In this document: positions 62,807-64,000 of the stretch, piece by piece
Layout: every line of letters starts with the position of its first letter
How positions within the stretch are numbered: the stretch's first letter is position 1
Assembly: GCF_018598225.1 (NCBI RefSeq)
Contig: NZ_JAHESF010000006.1
Location: 186,001-250,000, forward strand
Source of the DNA: Chryseosolibacter histidinae
Lineage (GTDB): Bacteria; Bacteroidota; Bacteroidia; Cytophagales; Cyclobacteriaceae
DNA: 64,000 nucleotides
Direction: 5' to 3'
Notes under the pieces: model-generated
Databases searched by the model: none
Seen by the model: the letters and a program-made list of their open reading frames with translations, nothing else
What the model was told of the DNA's origin: nothing
Made by a program: the position numbers and the translations under genes

Positions 62807-64000
62807 GTGAACCTGAACCCGATTGTTCTTTCCATTCCGATTTTTTTCACGCTGATCGGAATAGAGCTGCTGGTGGAGCGCTTTACAAACCAGAAGCTTT
62901 ACCGGTTGCCGGATGCCATTGCCAACCTGAGCTGTGGTATAACCTCGCAATTATCGGGATTGTTCCTCAAACTATTTGCGGTGGGCGTCTATCAATACCT
63001 GTTCGAACACTTTGCGTTTATGACTTGGGAGCGGAACTGGCTCTACTTTGTGGTGCTGATACTGCTCGTGGACCTCGCCTACTACTGGGCGCACCGCATG
63101 AGCCATGAAGTGAACCTCTTCTGGGGCGGTCACGTGGTGCATCATCAGAGTGAAGACTACAATCTTTCTGTGGCGCTGCGTCAAAGCTCGCTGCAGGTGA
63201 TCTGGACGTTCGGCTTCAGCCTGCCCATTGCGTTCCTCGGCTTTGAGACCGGCGACTTTGTACTGATCTCCGCTTTCAATACTTTATACCAGTTCTGGAT
63301 CCACACCGAGACCATCAAAAAGCTTCCGCGCTGGATCGAGTTCATCTTCAACACGCCTTCCCATCACCGTGTTCACCATGGCAGGGATCCCAAATACATC
63401 GACAAAAACCACGCAGGGTCACTGATCATCTGGGACAGGATGTTCGGCACTTTCCAGGAAGAGGAAGAAAAGCCGACCTACGGCATCACCAAACCCATCA
63501 ACAGCTGGAACGCGGTATGGGCCAACATGAGCCACTATGCGGACATGAGCAACGATCTCAAACGGATCCCTTCGTGGTATGACCGCTTCAGATACCTGTT
63601 CAAAAAACCGGGATGGTTGCCGGAGTCACTGGGTGGCTACCGTGCGGCGCCGGTGGTGGATAAATCGACCTACCGGAAATACGAGACACCTTCTCCCCTG
63701 TCGCTCAACCTGTACGTGCTCTTTCAATACGTGCTTTGCCTGGCGGGCACTTCACTTTTCCTGTTCAGCCAGAAGACTCCTGAAGGTCTTGACCGGTTCT
63801 CTTTACAGGAAAACATTTTTATCACGGTGCTCATCTCCATCGTGGTGGTGAACTGCGGCGTACTTTTCGAGCAGCGCGCCTGGGTAAAATGGGCGGAATG
63901 GATCCGGATCGTCCTCTATCCTGCCATGCTCAGCCTGTTCACCTACGCCTATGGATGGCCGTTGTGGCTGCACGCACTTTCATTCTCTTATTTTATCATA
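62807..64000 (+). CDS. Sterol desaturase/fatty acid hydroxylase-family membrane enzyme (cut by window edge)
   Basis: At least 398 residues, open to the end of the window. GTG start at 62807 (MNLNPIVLSIPIFFTLIGIE), chosen because TM1 begins at once and a -7 box lies just upstream. The three His motifs of the di-iron family are present: H-R-M-S-H in YYWAHRMSHE, H-V-V-H-H, and H-H-R-V-H-H in NTPSHHRVHHGRD. About six or more TM segments, including a C-terminal extension with further helices (LYVLFQYVLCLAGTSLFLF; IFITVLISIVVVNCGVLF). It should hydroxylate or desaturate a lipid in the inner membrane; the substrate is unknown. The C-terminal extension resembles that of alkylglycerol monooxygenase-like proteins. 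Confidence 0.88.
   Translation, partial: MNLNPIVLSIPIFFTLIGIELLVERFTNQKLYRLPDAIANLSCGITSQLSGLFLKLFAVGVYQYLFEHFAFMTWERNWLYFVVLILLVDLAYYWAHRMSHEVNLFWGGHVVHHQSEDYNLSVALRQSSLQVIWTFGFSLPIAFLGFETGDFVLISAFNTLYQFWIHTETIKKLPRWIEFIFNTPSHHRVHHGRDPKYIDKNHAGSLIIWDRMFGTFQEEEEKPTYGITKPINSWNAVWANMSHYADMSNDLKRIPSWYDRFRYLFKKPGWLPESLGGYRAAPVVDKSTYRKYETPSPLSLNLYVLFQYVLCLAGTSLFLFSQKTPEGLDRFSLQENIFITVLISIVVVNCGVLFEQRAWVKWAEWIRIVLYPAMLSLFTYAYGWPLWLHALSFSYFII

Overview
The window looks like a chromosomal segment of a Bacteroidota bacterium, most likely from the Cytophagales side (Chryseolinea or Ohtaekwangia-like; the genus is a guess). Supporting signs are a SusC/SusD pair, a type IX secretion sorting domain on an amylase, delta-60 repeats, YceI, DUF5777 and LptE families, the absence of Shine-Dalgarno sequences, and several matches to the Bacteroidota promoter (TTG at -33, TAnnTTTG at -7). 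No rRNA, tRNA, CRISPR array, prophage or intact insertion sequence was seen.

Layout. 1-1100 is the N-terminal part of a delta-60 beta-propeller protein that runs off the left edge. 1227-1567 may hold a decayed gene. 1629-18984 is an alpha-glucan utilisation locus. On the minus strand it encodes SusC, SusD, a DUF5004-like lipoprotein, a small secreted protein, a SusE/F lipoprotein and a T9SS-targeted GH13 amylase. On the plus strand it encodes a divergent LacI regulator, a GH31 alpha-glucosidase, an SLC45/GPH-type sugar symporter and a CBM48-like esterase. The inferred flow is: surface amylase cuts the polymer, SusCDE imports it, GH31 and the symporter finish uptake and hydrolysis, and LacI senses the product. 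19203-31775 carries mixed metabolism and signalling genes: a TPR-like lipoprotein, MsrA, a HAMP-GAF-PAS protein with a YfiR partner, a glutamine amidotransferase, L-2-hydroxyglutarate oxidase, MoeB-rhodanese, and a symporter/OsmC/sulfhydrylase operon. 31841-34175 is a DUF5777/YceI/YceI/c-type-cytochrome-like operon. Two tandem small-RNA candidates follow at 34274-34564. 34592-40207 holds a nucleotide-translocase-like protein fused to HEAT and cNMP domains, OmpH, an acidic protein and a gamma carbonic anhydrase.

40419-48308 is a housekeeping run: miaB, a sigma-54 activator, lptE, an unknown gene and secG, then a convergent unknown gene and groES-groEL. 48343-49069 is an AT-richer island with a Panacea (DUF4065) protein and a 55-residue companion ORF. 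49352-54724 pairs two peptide transporters (OPT, POT) with divergent pckA, which fits amino-acid-fuelled gluconeogenesis. 54897-62138 includes a periplasmic protein, an M15 peptidase, an OmpA protein and topoisomerase IV (parC, parE). The right edge cuts a fatty-acid-hydroxylase gene.

The features not explained by ordinary genes are: (1) more than fifteen intergenic palindromic elements whose arms are built from degenerate tandem heptamers, in several unrelated sequence families, sometimes nested, and three times carrying an 18-bp palindrome; (2) two tandem RNAs of about 65-70 nt sharing an identical 5' segment, each with promoter and terminator; (3) a canonical A AAA AAG -1 slippery site at the end of parC that would add a 30-residue tail; (4) a LacI-type palindrome on the pckA promoter that is nearly identical to sites in the sus regulatory region.
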